From: Phycisphaerae bacterium
Lineage (GTDB): Bacteria > Chloroflexota > Anaerolineae > 4572-78 > J111
Length of the DNA stretch: 64,000 nt
Assembly: GCA_028285035.1 (NCBI GenBank)
Contig: JANQQF010000181.1
Span: forward strand, 62,001 to 126,000
Direction of reading: 5' to 3'
Under the pieces are notes generated by a model. That model had not been told where the DNA came from and searched no databases. It saw only the letters and a program-made list of their open reading frames with translations. The position numbers and the translations under genes were made by a program. Positions 27,738 to 36,546 of this stretch are shown one piece after another. Position 1 is the first letter of the stretch. Each line of letters starts with the position of its first letter.

Positions 27738-28019
27738 ATGATTCAATTGTATCGTCTGGCTGAATGTTCAACCTGTGATGAAATTGAGGCAACCTTACAA
27801 GAGATTGTCATTGCTCATCAAGTTATTACAGTTTCACCACCACAATGGCCGGAAAATCTAGCGAAAAACAGCAAGTTACCCATCTTGATAGACAACAATC
27901 AAATTGTTGAACACGACAAAATCAAGGCCCACCTCAATGAACTGGCCCAATTTGTTAATGACTGGAATGTTTATCAAGGAGATGCCTGCTATATCAACGA
28001 GGATGGGGAGGTTTGTTAG
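27738..28019 (+). CDS. Glutaredoxin/thioredoxin-fold small protein
   Basis: 93-residue redox-type protein with active-site motif CSTC at residues 10-13 after IQLYRLAE. The cis-Pro loop SKLPILIDNNQIVEHDKI is as in glutaredoxin-like and GST N-terminal domains. Two more Cys lie near the C terminus (DACYINEDGEVC). It lies 17 bases after the c-di-AMP synthase gene and is probably co-transcribed. It may be a disulfide or glutathione-analogue reductase; the partner is unknown. Confidence 0.8.
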   Translation: MIQLYRLAECSTCDEIEATLQEIVIAHQVITVSPPQWPENLAKNSKLPILIDNNQIVEHDKIKAHLNELAQFVNDWNVYQGDACYINEDGEVC

Positions 28020-28202
28020 GTGATTGACGAACATTTGAACGCCCCTCTTCGACGCTTAGTTTTATAGATTATCATTCAGCAAAACCAGATCATTTTTTGT
28101 TAAAATCCCCACCCCGCTATATACTCCAACGGTGACATAAACAAGACCTCAGCTTGCCCCCTTCACAGGAGTAAAACAGTACAAGTTAGCATCCCAAAAT
28201 AA

Positions 28203-28225
28203 TGAAGACCTGTGATGAGTCTTCA
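28203..28225 (+). promoter_or_regulatory. Hairpin in the leader of the VWA gene
   Basis: TGAAGAC (28203-28209) pairs perfectly with GTCTTCA (28219-28225) over a nine-base loop. It has no T-run, so it is not a terminator. It lies 71 bases before the ATG of the VWA protein in a 277-base gap with no gene. A role in mRNA stability or control is possible but unproven. Confidence 0.3.
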
Positions 28226-28296
28226 TATCAAGCAAAAAAATTCAAGAATGTTTTTGCAGTGATGAGTACTATGACTAATGTTAGAGGAGGTAAGTT

Positions 28297-29493
28297 ATGG
28301 AAAAATCAATGAACGCAAATGAGAGTCGTACTTTGGGACGGCGAGAGCTTCTCAAGGCCCTGACAGCAACGGGTGGGGCTGCTTTGCTAGCAAATTCATT
28401 ACCATCAGAATGGATAACCCCGATAGTTGAAATAGGTACCTTGCCAGCCCACGCCCAAATCTCGGGTTCACTGTCTCCCATCCCCATTGGACCACCTATC
28501 ATTGAAACACTGTGCCCAACGGATACCCACGCTGACTCAATCACCACAAATCTGACCCTCATTCCAAACCAGGCCGATATCCTGTTTGCCATTGACACCA
28601 CCGGGAGTATGGGTGAGGTTATCAATCAGGTGAGAACAGAGGCCGAACAAATCTTTAATAATCTATCTGCAGCTATTCCCGATATCCGTTTTGGTATTGT
28701 AGATTTTCGAGATTATGCTCAATTTGGTGATGCGGGGGTAGCTTATCCTTATTTACTTGCTCTGCCAATGACAAATAATTTCACCGCTTTCCAGAATGCG
28801 CTTGACACACTAAGTGCGGCGGGGGGTGGCGATGACCCTGAGGCATATAGCCGTGTCTTGTTCGAGAGTTACAGTGACCCAAGCATTGGTTACAGAGTAG
28901 GCACAAGAAAATTTTTGGTCATGTTTGGTGACAATATCCCCCGTGATAATAACTTAAACGAAGGGGTTCCCTCGCCCCTCTTTCCTGATCCATTTTGTGG
29001 GACAGCAGCTTGTAATCTAGATCCAGGACGAGATGAAACGCTTGGCACCCCAGATGATATTGATTTGCAGGGTGCCTTAGCCGAAATGAGTACTAATCAA
29101 ATCACACTTTTATACATTGATGCCAGTGAGCTTTACCTAACCTATTGGAATTACTGGGCAGGATTAACCGCAGGCACGGGTCAAGCTGTCAATTTGAGTT
29201 CGGGAACAAATTTATCCGATCTTCTTATTACCTTAATTGGCACCGCTAGCCAAACGATTAACAGCCTTACCCTTGAGGTCGAGCCAGCTTCATTTGCTTC
29301 GTGGTTAGCGAGTGCAGATAGTTTTACTGATGTCAACGTTCCCGAAACCGGAATAGCTGTGACGCTCGATTTAGAAATCACAGCGCCTGGAGGTACGACG
29401 GCAGGTACATATAATTTCGACATCAACACGGTTGGTGATGGAACAATTTATACAGCGACGAATGTGACCATAACCGTGCCCTCAACCTGTTAA
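28297..29493 (+). CDS. Tat-exported von Willebrand factor A domain protein
   Basis: 398 residues. The N terminus has a twin-arginine-type leader (TLGRRELLKALTATGGAAL) and ends near PAHAQIS, about residue 51. Residues 90-315 form a VWA domain with the MIDAS motif DTTGSMG and a second acidic segment GGGDDPEAYSRVL, the type seen in integrin-beta-like and calcium-dependent adhesion proteins. A beta-rich C-terminal domain (320-398) follows. The start is set by AGAGGAGGT before ATG 28297. The Fe-S gene begins three bases after its stop. Likely an extracellular binding protein; the ligand is unknown. Confidence 0.85.
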   Translation: MEKSMNANESRTLGRRELLKALTATGGAALLANSLPSEWITPIVEIGTLPAHAQISGSLSPIPIGPPIIETLCPTDTHADSITTNLTLIPNQADILFAIDTTGSMGEVINQVRTEAEQIFNNLSAAIPDIRFGIVDFRDYAQFGDAGVAYPYLLALPMTNNFTAFQNALDTLSAAGGGDDPEAYSRVLFESYSDPSIGYRVGTRKFLVMFGDNIPRDNNLNEGVPSPLFPDPFCGTAACNLDPGRDETLGTPDDIDLQGALAEMSTNQITLLYIDASELYLTYWNYWAGLTAGTGQAVNLSSGTNLSDLLITLIGTASQTINSLTLEVEPASFASWLASADSFTDVNVPETGIAVTLDLEITAPGGTTAGTYNFDINTVGDGTIYTATNVTITVPSTC

Positions 29494-29495
29494 TT

Positions 29496-30218
29496 ATGAC
29501 AATACACCCAGATCAATCGGGGCAAGCTTACTTGCAACAACAAGGTCTAAATCTTTATGCTGTGTTTGATTGTAAAACCTTACCCCCAGAAATAAAAACG
29601 CAAATTCTGCAAAATGATATCGATCTTGAGAGTTATGCTCGCTTGGTATTGTTAGGTAATGGTGGCTCTGATTTTTGGACCGCCTTACAAAGGGCAGAGA
29701 TACAAAGTGAGCACCCTGTCGATGATTTTAGCATTCAGGTGACCCAGCATTTTGTTGACACCTATTTAGGCGAGACCCAAAGCCTCCTCCTGTATCCCAG
29801 CGAACACTTTGTCCCCCTACAACAACTCGGCACCCTGGCTGGCTGGAGTCACCCCTCCCCACTGGGTTTAGGCATCAACCCCAAATACGGAGTGTGGTTT
29901 GCCTATCGCACTGCTTTTCTAACAACAGCCCCTTTGCCGATCACGCCTGTTGCTCCATCATCTTCACCTTGCGACTCTTGTCAGGACAAGCCTTGTATTA
30001 CGGCCTGCCCAGGCCAAGCTGTGCAAGGTGTTGGCAATTTTAGTATCCCGGCTTGTGCCACCTATCGTGTCACTGACAATTCCGCCTGCGCTGATTGCTG
30101 CCTCTCCCGAATGGCCTGCCCCATCGGCCCTGAACATCGTTATGATCTCGAACAAATTCAATATCATTATCGTTATGCCCTAAATAGTATCCGTCTCTAT
30201 GTAGAGTCCACAAAATAA
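29496..30218 (+). CDS. QueG-like 4Fe-4S cluster protein
   Basis: 240-residue protein with a ferredoxin-type double cluster region at the C terminus: PCDSCQDKPCITACPGQAV and ACADCCLSRMACPIG. The arrangement is like the C-terminal part of epoxyqueuosine reductase (QueG) and related reductive-dehalogenase-like proteins. The N-terminal 150 residues keep a QueG-like layout (ARLVLLGNGG, GWSHPSPLGLGINPKYG) but are short and lack an evident cobalamin-binding motif. It starts three bases after the VWA gene. It is probably a cytoplasmic electron-transfer or reductase protein of unknown substrate. Confidence 0.7.
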   Translation: MTIHPDQSGQAYLQQQGLNLYAVFDCKTLPPEIKTQILQNDIDLESYARLVLLGNGGSDFWTALQRAEIQSEHPVDDFSIQVTQHFVDTYLGETQSLLLYPSEHFVPLQQLGTLAGWSHPSPLGLGINPKYGVWFAYRTAFLTTAPLPITPVAPSSSPCDSCQDKPCITACPGQAVQGVGNFSIPACATYRVTDNSACADCCLSRMACPIGPEHRYDLEQIQYHYRYALNSIRLYVESTK

Positions 30219-30287
30219 TGAGTTATGCCTCGACCAACAATAAATGTCAGACTATTCACTCACAAATTGAAAAGAAGGGATGAGGCG

Positions 30288-31160
30288 ATGTTTGATGGCT
30301 TCGACGGAAAAATAATAGATGTTGGCGAGGCTCGTATCAACTTACGCTTAGGCGGAGACGGGCCACCACTTCTACTCCTGCACGGCTACCCGCAAACTCA
30401 CGTCCATTGGCACGCCGTTGCGCCCTTACTCAAAGCGCATTTCACCTTGGTCATCCCAGACTTACGCGGTTATGGGGATAGCCTTGGCCCTGACCCAGAC
30501 CCTGACCATCACAACTATTCCAAACGGGTTATGGCCCAAGATATGGTCGAGGTGGTGAAACAATTGGGCTTCGAGCGCTTTTATCTGGCTGGACACGATC
30601 GTGGGGCGCGGGTGGCCTATCGCCTGACGCTTGATCATCCTGACCGTGTTATCAAGTTGGCTAGTTTGGATACGGTGCCTACACTTGATATTTGGGAGGC
30701 AATGGACAAAGCGACCTCGCTAGATGCCTTTCATTGGCCATTTCTGGCCCAGCCCGCCCCGATCCCCGAACAAATGATTGGCAACGATCCCGATTTTTTC
30801 CTAAATCACCTGCTTGAGCGATGGTCAGGCAGTCCCAACGTACTCGATGCAGCCGCAGTCGCAGAGTACACCAAACATTTTCGCAAGCCGAGTGTGTTAC
30901 AAGCAATGGCCGAGGACTATCGGGCTGGGGCAACCATCGACGTTGAACACGATCAGGCCGACCGAGATGTGGGTAGGCGAGTCACCTGCCCGGTGTTGGT
31001 GCCATTGGGACAGCGCTACACCACGGCCTCACTCCTGCCCATTTGGCAACGTTGGGCCGATGATGTCCGCGAAGTCCCTTTGGATTGTGGTCACTTCATT
31101 GCCGAGGAGTTACCAGAAGAATGCGCCAAGTTGTTGATCGAGTTTTTCACGGAAGGATAA
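30288..31160 (+). CDS. Fluoroacetate/haloacetate dehalogenase-like alpha/beta hydrolase
   Basis: 290 residues from ATG 30288; an ATG at 30225 adds 21 residues that do not fit the family. The family layout is close to fluoroacetate dehalogenase: oxyanion HGYPQTHVHW, nucleophile Asp104 with Arg105 and Arg108 in GHDRGAR, Asp128, catalytic His269 in CGHFIAEE, and the halide pocket His149, Trp150 and Tyr211. These are the residues known to bind fluoride in the studied enzymes. It would hydrolyse haloacetate to glycolate and halide. A general epoxide or haloalkane hydrolase activity is the alternative. It is the second-last of a loose plus-strand set and is followed after six bases by an unknown gene. 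Confidence 0.85.
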   Translation: MFDGFDGKIIDVGEARINLRLGGDGPPLLLLHGYPQTHVHWHAVAPLLKAHFTLVIPDLRGYGDSLGPDPDPDHHNYSKRVMAQDMVEVVKQLGFERFYLAGHDRGARVAYRLTLDHPDRVIKLASLDTVPTLDIWEAMDKATSLDAFHWPFLAQPAPIPEQMIGNDPDFFLNHLLERWSGSPNVLDAAAVAEYTKHFRKPSVLQAMAEDYRAGATIDVEHDQADRDVGRRVTCPVLVPLGQRYTTASLLPIWQRWADDVREVPLDCGHFIAEELPEECAKLLIEFFTEG

Positions 31161-31166
31161 GGTCAC

Positions 31167-32111
31167 GTGAAAATTTGGAAAGAATTGGCTGAAACGTACA
31201 ACCTACGATATCGACCTGGCACTTTCTTCAATACAGGCACTCAAATTACGGGAATTTACAAGGGACATTCACTTAAATTAAGCTTTCCCGAAGATACTAT
31301 CCAAATTAATATGTCCGCCAGGAAACAGACGACCGAAAATAAGGCGATAACATCAACAAATGCTGTTGACCAAGACTGGATCGAAAATCAACTATTATCG
31401 ATTTCAATTCGAGGGACCATCACGATTACGGCGCGAGGGCATACAATCTATTATCGTCAGACGGATCAAGAACTGTTCAGTTGGCAACTAGAGGGTCTAT
31501 TAGATGCGTTGTGTCAGCTACAGGAGCGTTATGCCGATATTTTAGCAACGGGGGGCAAGATTGCCCCAGTGTTGCACCCCATTGCTGAAGATAAAACCCA
31601 TCCTCTTCGGCATGTCGCCCTGCGACTACTCAAGGATATTGGTGCGGAGACAAAATTCAAGTACAGACATCGAATAACTGAAATTTTATGCCCAGAGTGC
31701 CTGACGCAATTTTCGGCCCATCATCTGAAGTTAACTTGGTTTGTTAATCCTGGAGTTACGATCTACTACGGCTGTCGAGTGTGTAGCCAAAGTCAAGAAT
31801 TTATCGAGGAGACACCTATTTTGGTTCTGGATCGGGCCATGACAGAGCCACAGATTTTTACAGCAGATACCCTCCGGGTCAATTGGTTACTCGCCCGCCG
31901 ACTCATCGATTGTGATCAAATTGAAATTATCGAGGCCAGTGACGAGGAGGTTGAGCGCTTTGTGGTTCAGTTGGGCAACAATACTGATCCCCTTCGAGAG
32001 CGCTTATTCAAAATGGTACCCGTTATTCTGTCAGCGAGTTGTCATCTCTCAGCAAACACGCATCAGATGCTGGAGCGGGTTTTTGTTGATAACCTTTCAC
32101 TTCGTTCTTAA
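31167..32111 (+). CDS. Uncharacterised protein with a zinc-ribbon
   Basis: 314 residues from GTG 31167, six bases after the dehalogenase gene. The N-terminal half is a beta-rich domain (WKELAETYNLRYRPGTFF, then SFPEDTIQINMSARK) that recalls DUF3137-like proteins. Residues 173-215 form a zinc ribbon with CPECLTQF and YYGCRVCSQSQ. The C-terminal 100 residues are helical. There is no TM helix or signal peptide. I do not recognise the family. The tight spacing suggests co-transcription with the dehalogenase. Confidence 0.7.
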   Translation: MKIWKELAETYNLRYRPGTFFNTGTQITGIYKGHSLKLSFPEDTIQINMSARKQTTENKAITSTNAVDQDWIENQLLSISIRGTITITARGHTIYYRQTDQELFSWQLEGLLDALCQLQERYADILATGGKIAPVLHPIAEDKTHPLRHVALRLLKDIGAETKFKYRHRITEILCPECLTQFSAHHLKLTWFVNPGVTIYYGCRVCSQSQEFIEETPILVLDRAMTEPQIFTADTLRVNWLLARRLIDCDQIEIIEASDEEVERFVVQLGNNTDPLRERLFKMVPVILSASCHLSANTHQMLERVFVDNLSLRS

Positions 32112-32259
32112 CGACGCTTACCCTAGATCAACGTGGAATAGAGAACACTAAAAAGCCTAACATTCATCTCAAGTTGCCCCCTCAACACCTCATAGATTAA
32201 AATCGACAGACGATATATGGAAATCTTCGTTCCATCATAGAACAACTCATAGAAATAAA

Positions 32260-34590
32260 ATGAACCGATTATCACTTTTTCTTGGCTTGCTTGTCTCCCT
32301 GTTGGCTTCCATCGCCTGTGCTCCCATATTGACAAACAATCAGCCCCCCGAAGCGATCGAGGGAGTCCTCGACCTGAGAGGGTGGGATTTTGAGCGAAAT
32401 GGTGCCGTTGCCCTCAAAGGTGAGTGGGAGTTGTATTGGGAACAACTGCTGACCAGTGATGATTTCGCCAATCCGCCGACCAGAACCGGATTTATCGATG
32501 TACCACAGGTTTGGCAAGGGTACGAGGTTAATGGGCAAATCCTGTCCGCTTATGGCTATGCGACCTATCGCTTGACTATCTTGATAGAAGCAGATACATT
32601 GCCCGAAGCTTCACTGGCCTTAAGCGCACCTCTCCCCATAAGCACAGCCCACAGTCTCTACGTAGAGGGACAATTGGTTGGATCGGGTGGGAAAGTCGGG
32701 ACTACGGCTGAAACTATGACCCCACAGTCTATCCGTTATTTTAGCAATATTTCTCCCGTCGACAACGAGATTGAAATTCTGCTGCACCTCTCAAACTTCT
32801 ATGATCCGCGAGGGGGTATCCCCTTTGAGGCATTTACCCTTGGCTCTCAATCACAAATACAGCAACGTCAACAACAACGGGTGAGTAGTAACTTTTTTAT
32901 TGTTGGCAGCCTCTTCATCATCGGTTTGTATCATTTAACCATGTTTGGACTGCGACGACGCGAAACACCGCTCCTCTATTTTGGCCTATTTTGTTTATGT
33001 GTGGCAGCCGAGGGGTTTGTCACTAATCAGCTCTCGATATTTACCACAACGATCAATTTCAGTTGGGCTGGATTTATTCGTACCCGCCTCTTCATTGCCC
33101 TGATTGCGGTTATTAATCAAGCCCTATTTGTCCACACCCTGTTTGGCACAAAAAGAACCAACTTCATATTGTCAATCCTTGTTGGTTTAGGAATAATCTT
33201 TGCCAGCCTCACCTTACTCCTGCCAAGCCCATTGTTTAGTGTCCTCATCTTCCCTACACCTATTTACGCGATTTCAGTCGGGCTTTACAGCTTAGGCCTT
33301 GTGCTACTCGCTGCGGTCCACCGAAAAGATGAGGCAATTATTTTTCTGGCAGGGTATCTCCCGTTGGTTCTCACCATTATCAACGACGCACTTTTCTTTA
33401 ACAACATTATTCAAAGTCGCCCGCTCATCTCGCTAGGTCTGTTTATCTTCATCCTCGCCCAAGCCTATCTACTCTCTGCGCGTTTCGCCAAGGCCTATCA
33501 GAAAAGTGAGTCTCTTTCCAGCGACCTACAACGCCAGAACCAATCACTGAAAGACACCCAAGCTGAGTTAGAGGTGAGCGAAGCCAAATATCGAACCATT
33601 TTTGAAGACTCCAAGGCGGTCATTTTTATCACCAATCTTCAAGGGGAAATTGAGGAGATCAACTCAGCCTGTTTTGAGTTGTTAGGCTATACTCGCGCCG
33701 AAATCTTAGCTAACAACCTGCTTGACACCTATGTAGACCCAGCCGATGTCTCTCATTTTCAACGAGCGATGACTGAACAGGGAGCCGTCACAGACTTCCC
33801 CCTCAACCTACGCCACAAAGCAGGACATGAGCTTGAAGGACAGGTCACGGCCACATTACGCCATGATGAAACGGGCCAGATCACAGGTTATCAAGGCATC
33901 ATCCACGATCTAACCGCCTATAAACAGGCTGAAGCCAATCGCCAGCGGGTGTTGGTCCTACAAAGCTTGAACCAAACGTTAGAGCAACGGGTTGAGGCCA
34001 GGACAGCAGCACTGTCCGAAGCCAACACGGCTTTACAAGCTGAAATCGAGCGGCGGGAAAGTCATCAACAGGAAAAGGAACGGCTCTTGGCTCTGGCTCA
34101 GCAGCAAAGTGAACACCTGCGCACGATGAGCAGTTGGGTGATGGAGCGGCAGCAAACGCCCCTTACAGACTCTACAGATAAGACAGATGGGGATATTCAA
34201 CAAAAAATGGTGGTCATCCGGCAAAATCTGGCTACATTACAAAATGCTGCTGCATTAGCCCAAGACCCTAGCCTCATCACTTATGTGGCCGATACCCTGC
34301 GCTTGCTGGCCGAAATGGAAATTTATCTCGACCAAACCACCACTCCGTCGGATGAGCCAATTGACAGTAGCGATCCTCTGGTAGAAAATCCACTCCTCCA
34401 GCTCTCTAGCCGAGAGCGACAGGTCCTCCGTCTCATTGCTGAAGGCAAGAGCAATCCCGAAATTGCTGACATCCTGACCATCCGTCTTAACACCGTCCAC
34501 ACCTATCTCAAACGCATTCGCTTCAAACTCGACATTCAAGACATCCCCGGCCTCATCGAGTTCGCCCGACGTAATCGACTGCTTGAGTAG
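32260..34590 (+). CDS. 7TMR-DISM sensor with PAS and LuxR DNA-binding domains
   Basis: 776 residues. A signal segment (1-25) leads to an extracellular beta-rich ligand domain (about 35-200, GEWELYWEQLL typical of 7TMR-DISM proteins). Seven TM helices follow (about 210-405), then a PAS domain (about 435-555, TIFEDSKAVIFITNLQGEIE), a Gln/Glu coiled coil (560-625) and a C-terminal LuxR/GerE HTH (about 712-772, LSSRERQVLRLIAEGKSNPE). No kinase or phosphatase domain is present, so a membrane receptor seems tied directly to DNA binding. It may bind DNA at the membrane or need proteolytic release. It is alone, with inverted repeats just downstream. Confidence 0.88.
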   Translation: MNRLSLFLGLLVSLLASIACAPILTNNQPPEAIEGVLDLRGWDFERNGAVALKGEWELYWEQLLTSDDFANPPTRTGFIDVPQVWQGYEVNGQILSAYGYATYRLTILIEADTLPEASLALSAPLPISTAHSLYVEGQLVGSGGKVGTTAETMTPQSIRYFSNISPVDNEIEILLHLSNFYDPRGGIPFEAFTLGSQSQIQQRQQQRVSSNFFIVGSLFIIGLYHLTMFGLRRRETPLLYFGLFCLCVAAEGFVTNQLSIFTTTINFSWAGFIRTRLFIALIAVINQALFVHTLFGTKRTNFILSILVGLGIIFASLTLLLPSPLFSVLIFPTPIYAISVGLYSLGLVLLAAVHRKDEAIIFLAGYLPLVLTIINDALFFNNIIQSRPLISLGLFIFILAQAYLLSARFAKAYQKSESLSSDLQRQNQSLKDTQAELEVSEAKYRTIFEDSKAVIFITNLQGEIEEINSACFELLGYTRAEILANNLLDTYVDPADVSHFQRAMTEQGAVTDFPLNLRHKAGHELEGQVTATLRHDETGQITGYQGIIHDLTAYKQAEANRQRVLVLQSLNQTLEQRVEARTAALSEANTALQAEIERRESHQQEKERLLALAQQQSEHLRTMSSWVMERQQTPLTDSTDKTDGDIQQKMVVIRQNLATLQNAAALAQDPSLITYVADTLRLLAEMEIYLDQTTTPSDEPIDSSDPLVENPLLQLSSRERQVLRLIAEGKSNPEIADILTIRLNTVHTYLKRIRFKLDIQDIPGLIEFARRNRLLE

Positions 34591-34595
34591 GGTAG

Positions 34596-34674
34596 CAGGG
34601 TAGCAAGGGTGCAGAGTAGCAAAAGAACAAAACACTTCTCTGCACCCTTACGACCTTGCGACTTTGCTACCCTG
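34596..34674. repeat. Nested inverted repeat after the DISM-LuxR gene
   Basis: Outer arms CAGGGTAGCAA (34596-34606) and TTGCTACCCTG (34664-34674), and inner arms AAGGGTGCAGAG (34605-34616) and CTCTGCACCCTT (34638-34649), are each perfect complements. It starts five bases after the stop at 34590. It could end transcription, though no T-run follows. The iterated GTAGC words resemble short intergenic repeats seen elsewhere in the window. Confidence 0.5.
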
Positions 34675-34868
34675 TCTCCTTGCTCATGACAAACCACCCC
34701 TAAAACTCAGGACAAAATTGTCCCGCCGTCGGGACAGACAAGCCCCTTTGGTTGTGTTACCCTCTGAACCAGTCAGTCACTGATTTCAATTGTAATTTCA
34801 ACTTTAACAATCATTGAAACTAGCCACTGACTACTAATCACTCAACACTATTTAAGGGGAGCAAAATC

Positions 34869-35327
34869 ATGAGTTTTCTTGATAACGTTATATGTCCAGT
34901 TTCAAATGTCAAAGTTGATAGTCACGTCAGTCGCTTAACAGTATTTCTCAATGCTGTATTCATCGCCCTGTATGTCATCACAGGTAATCCGCTATTTATG
35001 GCAGTGGTCGCGCTTGACTATGGCATTCGAGTCTTTGCCAGCGCAAAATACAGCCCACTAAAATGGGTCGCCACAGGTATCGCCCGAGCTATTGGGATGT
35101 CAGAAAAGATGGTTGATCAAGCCCCGAAGATGTTTGCCGCACGGGTTGGATTTTTGTTCGCGTTGGTTAGTGTGCTTCTCGCACCCCAAGCAGCCTTTGC
35201 CAGCCTCGTCGTAGCAGGCACCCTGCTTGTCTTCACCATCTTAGACTCCGTTTTCGATTTTTGTGTCGGCTGTTTAACGTACAACTACCTGGTCCTCCCA
35301 TTTTATCAATGGCGTGGGGTGCGATAG
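34869..35327 (+). CDS. DUF4395 family membrane protein
   Basis: 152-residue membrane protein with four hydrophobic helices. It has the DUF4395 pattern: an N-terminal CPVSNVKVDSHVSRL segment, a DYGIRVFA turn, DQAPKMFAARVG and a final FDFCVGCLTYNY with paired Cys. The paired Cys suggest thiol or sulfur chemistry. DUF4395 genes often occur near sulfur-handling genes. Here the next gene, 82 bases downstream, is a sulfide dehydrogenase-like flavoprotein. AGGGGAGC precedes ATG 34869. Confidence 0.82.
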   Translation: MSFLDNVICPVSNVKVDSHVSRLTVFLNAVFIALYVITGNPLFMAVVALDYGIRVFASAKYSPLKWVATGIARAIGMSEKMVDQAPKMFAARVGFLFALVSVLLAPQAAFASLVVAGTLLVFTILDSVFDFCVGCLTYNYLVLPFYQWRGVR

Positions 35328-35409
35328 TAGGGTCATACATTGTGGGTGTCCGGGGTTGGACACCCACTCGCCCACTTTAACCAAAAACAAATCAGGAAAG
35401 GAATGTGTT

Positions 35410-36546
35410 ATGAATAACGTGCTAATTTTAGGGGGTGGCTTTGGTGGTGTGTCCACAGCACTGACCTTACGAAAGCTACTGCCCGATCAAGACAAGATCA
35501 TATTGGTTGATCGTCAAACCCACTTTATGGTGGGTTTTCGTAAAACCTGGGCGATGCTGGATATCGCCCCTTTGGAAGAGGGGTTACGGCCTTTATCAAC
35601 CCTAAGCAAGCGAGGCATTGTCGTCTGTCAGGCCAATGTGGACAAGATTGAGCCTGAGACTTGCTCGGCAATTTGTGATGGGGAACGTGTTGAGGCAGAT
35701 GTGTTGGTGGTGGCCTTGGGAGTTCGTCACGCACCGGAAAAAATCCCTGGCTATTGCGAGCACGCCGTCAACGCCTTTGCGCTGCGTGACTTGGAGCAGG
35801 TCAAACACACATTACGGTCATTCAAGGGGGGCAAAATCGTCATGGGGGTTTATGGTATCCCTTACCAATGCCCCCCCGCCCCGTATGAAATTGCCATTTT
35901 GACCAAGGAGTATTTCGAGCAACGCAACGTTGAGGTAGATATCACCGTGATCAGCCCCAAGCCCATGTCGCTCTGGGCGGCGGGGCCGGAGTCAAGTCGC
36001 CGTTTGGATGAGCGGATGGCTGAATTTGGCATCGAGTTCCGGCCTAATCATAAAGTCCTGTCTGTTGAGGCGGGGGCTGTGATCACAGATCAAGGCCGAC
36101 TCGATTGCGATTTAGCCTTTGGCGTTCCGCCCCACGTGGCCGTAGATGTCGTCCACGAAAGCCCCCTTGTGGCTACCGACGGCTGGGTCCACGTCAATCG
36201 CCATACCCTCGAAACCGACTTTGACAACGTTTACGCGATTGGCGATTGCACTAAGATCCCTGTCGGCAAAAATGGACAGTTGCCAAAGGCAGGGCTATTT
36301 GCGGAAAAGGAAGGGGAAGTAGTGGCCAAGCGAATTGCGGCTCGACTGGCTGGGCTAGAACCGACGGCCCAACTTGATGGACAGGCCTTATGTTACGTCG
36401 AAACTGGGCGCGGCGAAGCGGCCATTATTGGCGGCGATTTTTTAGCTGATCCCAAGCCTGATATCAGCCTGTCCGAGATGAATGAAGCCCATTTTGCCAA
36501 CAAACATCTCTTTGAAAGTAGCCGGTTGGAAAAGTGGTTTGGCTAA
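35410..36546 (+). CDS. Sulfide:quinone oxidoreductase/flavocytochrome c-like flavoprotein
   Basis: 378 residues from ATG 35410, preceded by GGAAAGGA; the open frame runs back to 35314 but the upstream codons do not fit the fold. It has the FAD motif VLILGGGFGGVSTALTL, a second GXG region (GKIVMGVYGIPYQCPPAPYE) and FDNVYAIGDCTKIP near the end. The YQCPPAPYE segment is typical of flavocytochrome c sulfide dehydrogenase and sulfide:quinone reductase flavoproteins. It probably oxidises sulfide or a related thiol. The neighbouring DUF4395 gene and the TsuA-like gene at 1751 fit sulfur metabolism. Confidence 0.85.
   Translation: MNNVLILGGGFGGVSTALTLRKLLPDQDKIILVDRQTHFMVGFRKTWAMLDIAPLEEGLRPLSTLSKRGIVVCQANVDKIEPETCSAICDGERVEADVLVVALGVRHAPEKIPGYCEHAVNAFALRDLEQVKHTLRSFKGGKIVMGVYGIPYQCPPAPYEIAILTKEYFEQRNVEVDITVISPKPMSLWAAGPESSRRLDERMAEFGIEFRPNHKVLSVEAGAVITDQGRLDCDLAFGVPPHVAVDVVHESPLVATDGWVHVNRHTLETDFDNVYAIGDCTKIPVGKNGQLPKAGLFAEKEGEVVAKRIAARLAGLEPTAQLDGQALCYVETGRGEAAIIGGDFLADPKPDISLSEMNEAHFANKHLFESSRLEKWFG

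Noticed and set aside
30225..30287. Longer start for the dehalogenase-like enzyme
   Set aside because: With ATG 30288 the active-site numbering matches the studied enzymes; the added 21 residues are basic and do not fit.
35314..35409. N-terminal extension of the sulfide dehydrogenase-like protein
   Set aside because: The extra 32 residues overlap the DUF4395 gene and precede the FAD motif with no homology; ATG 35410 has GGAAAGGA upstream.
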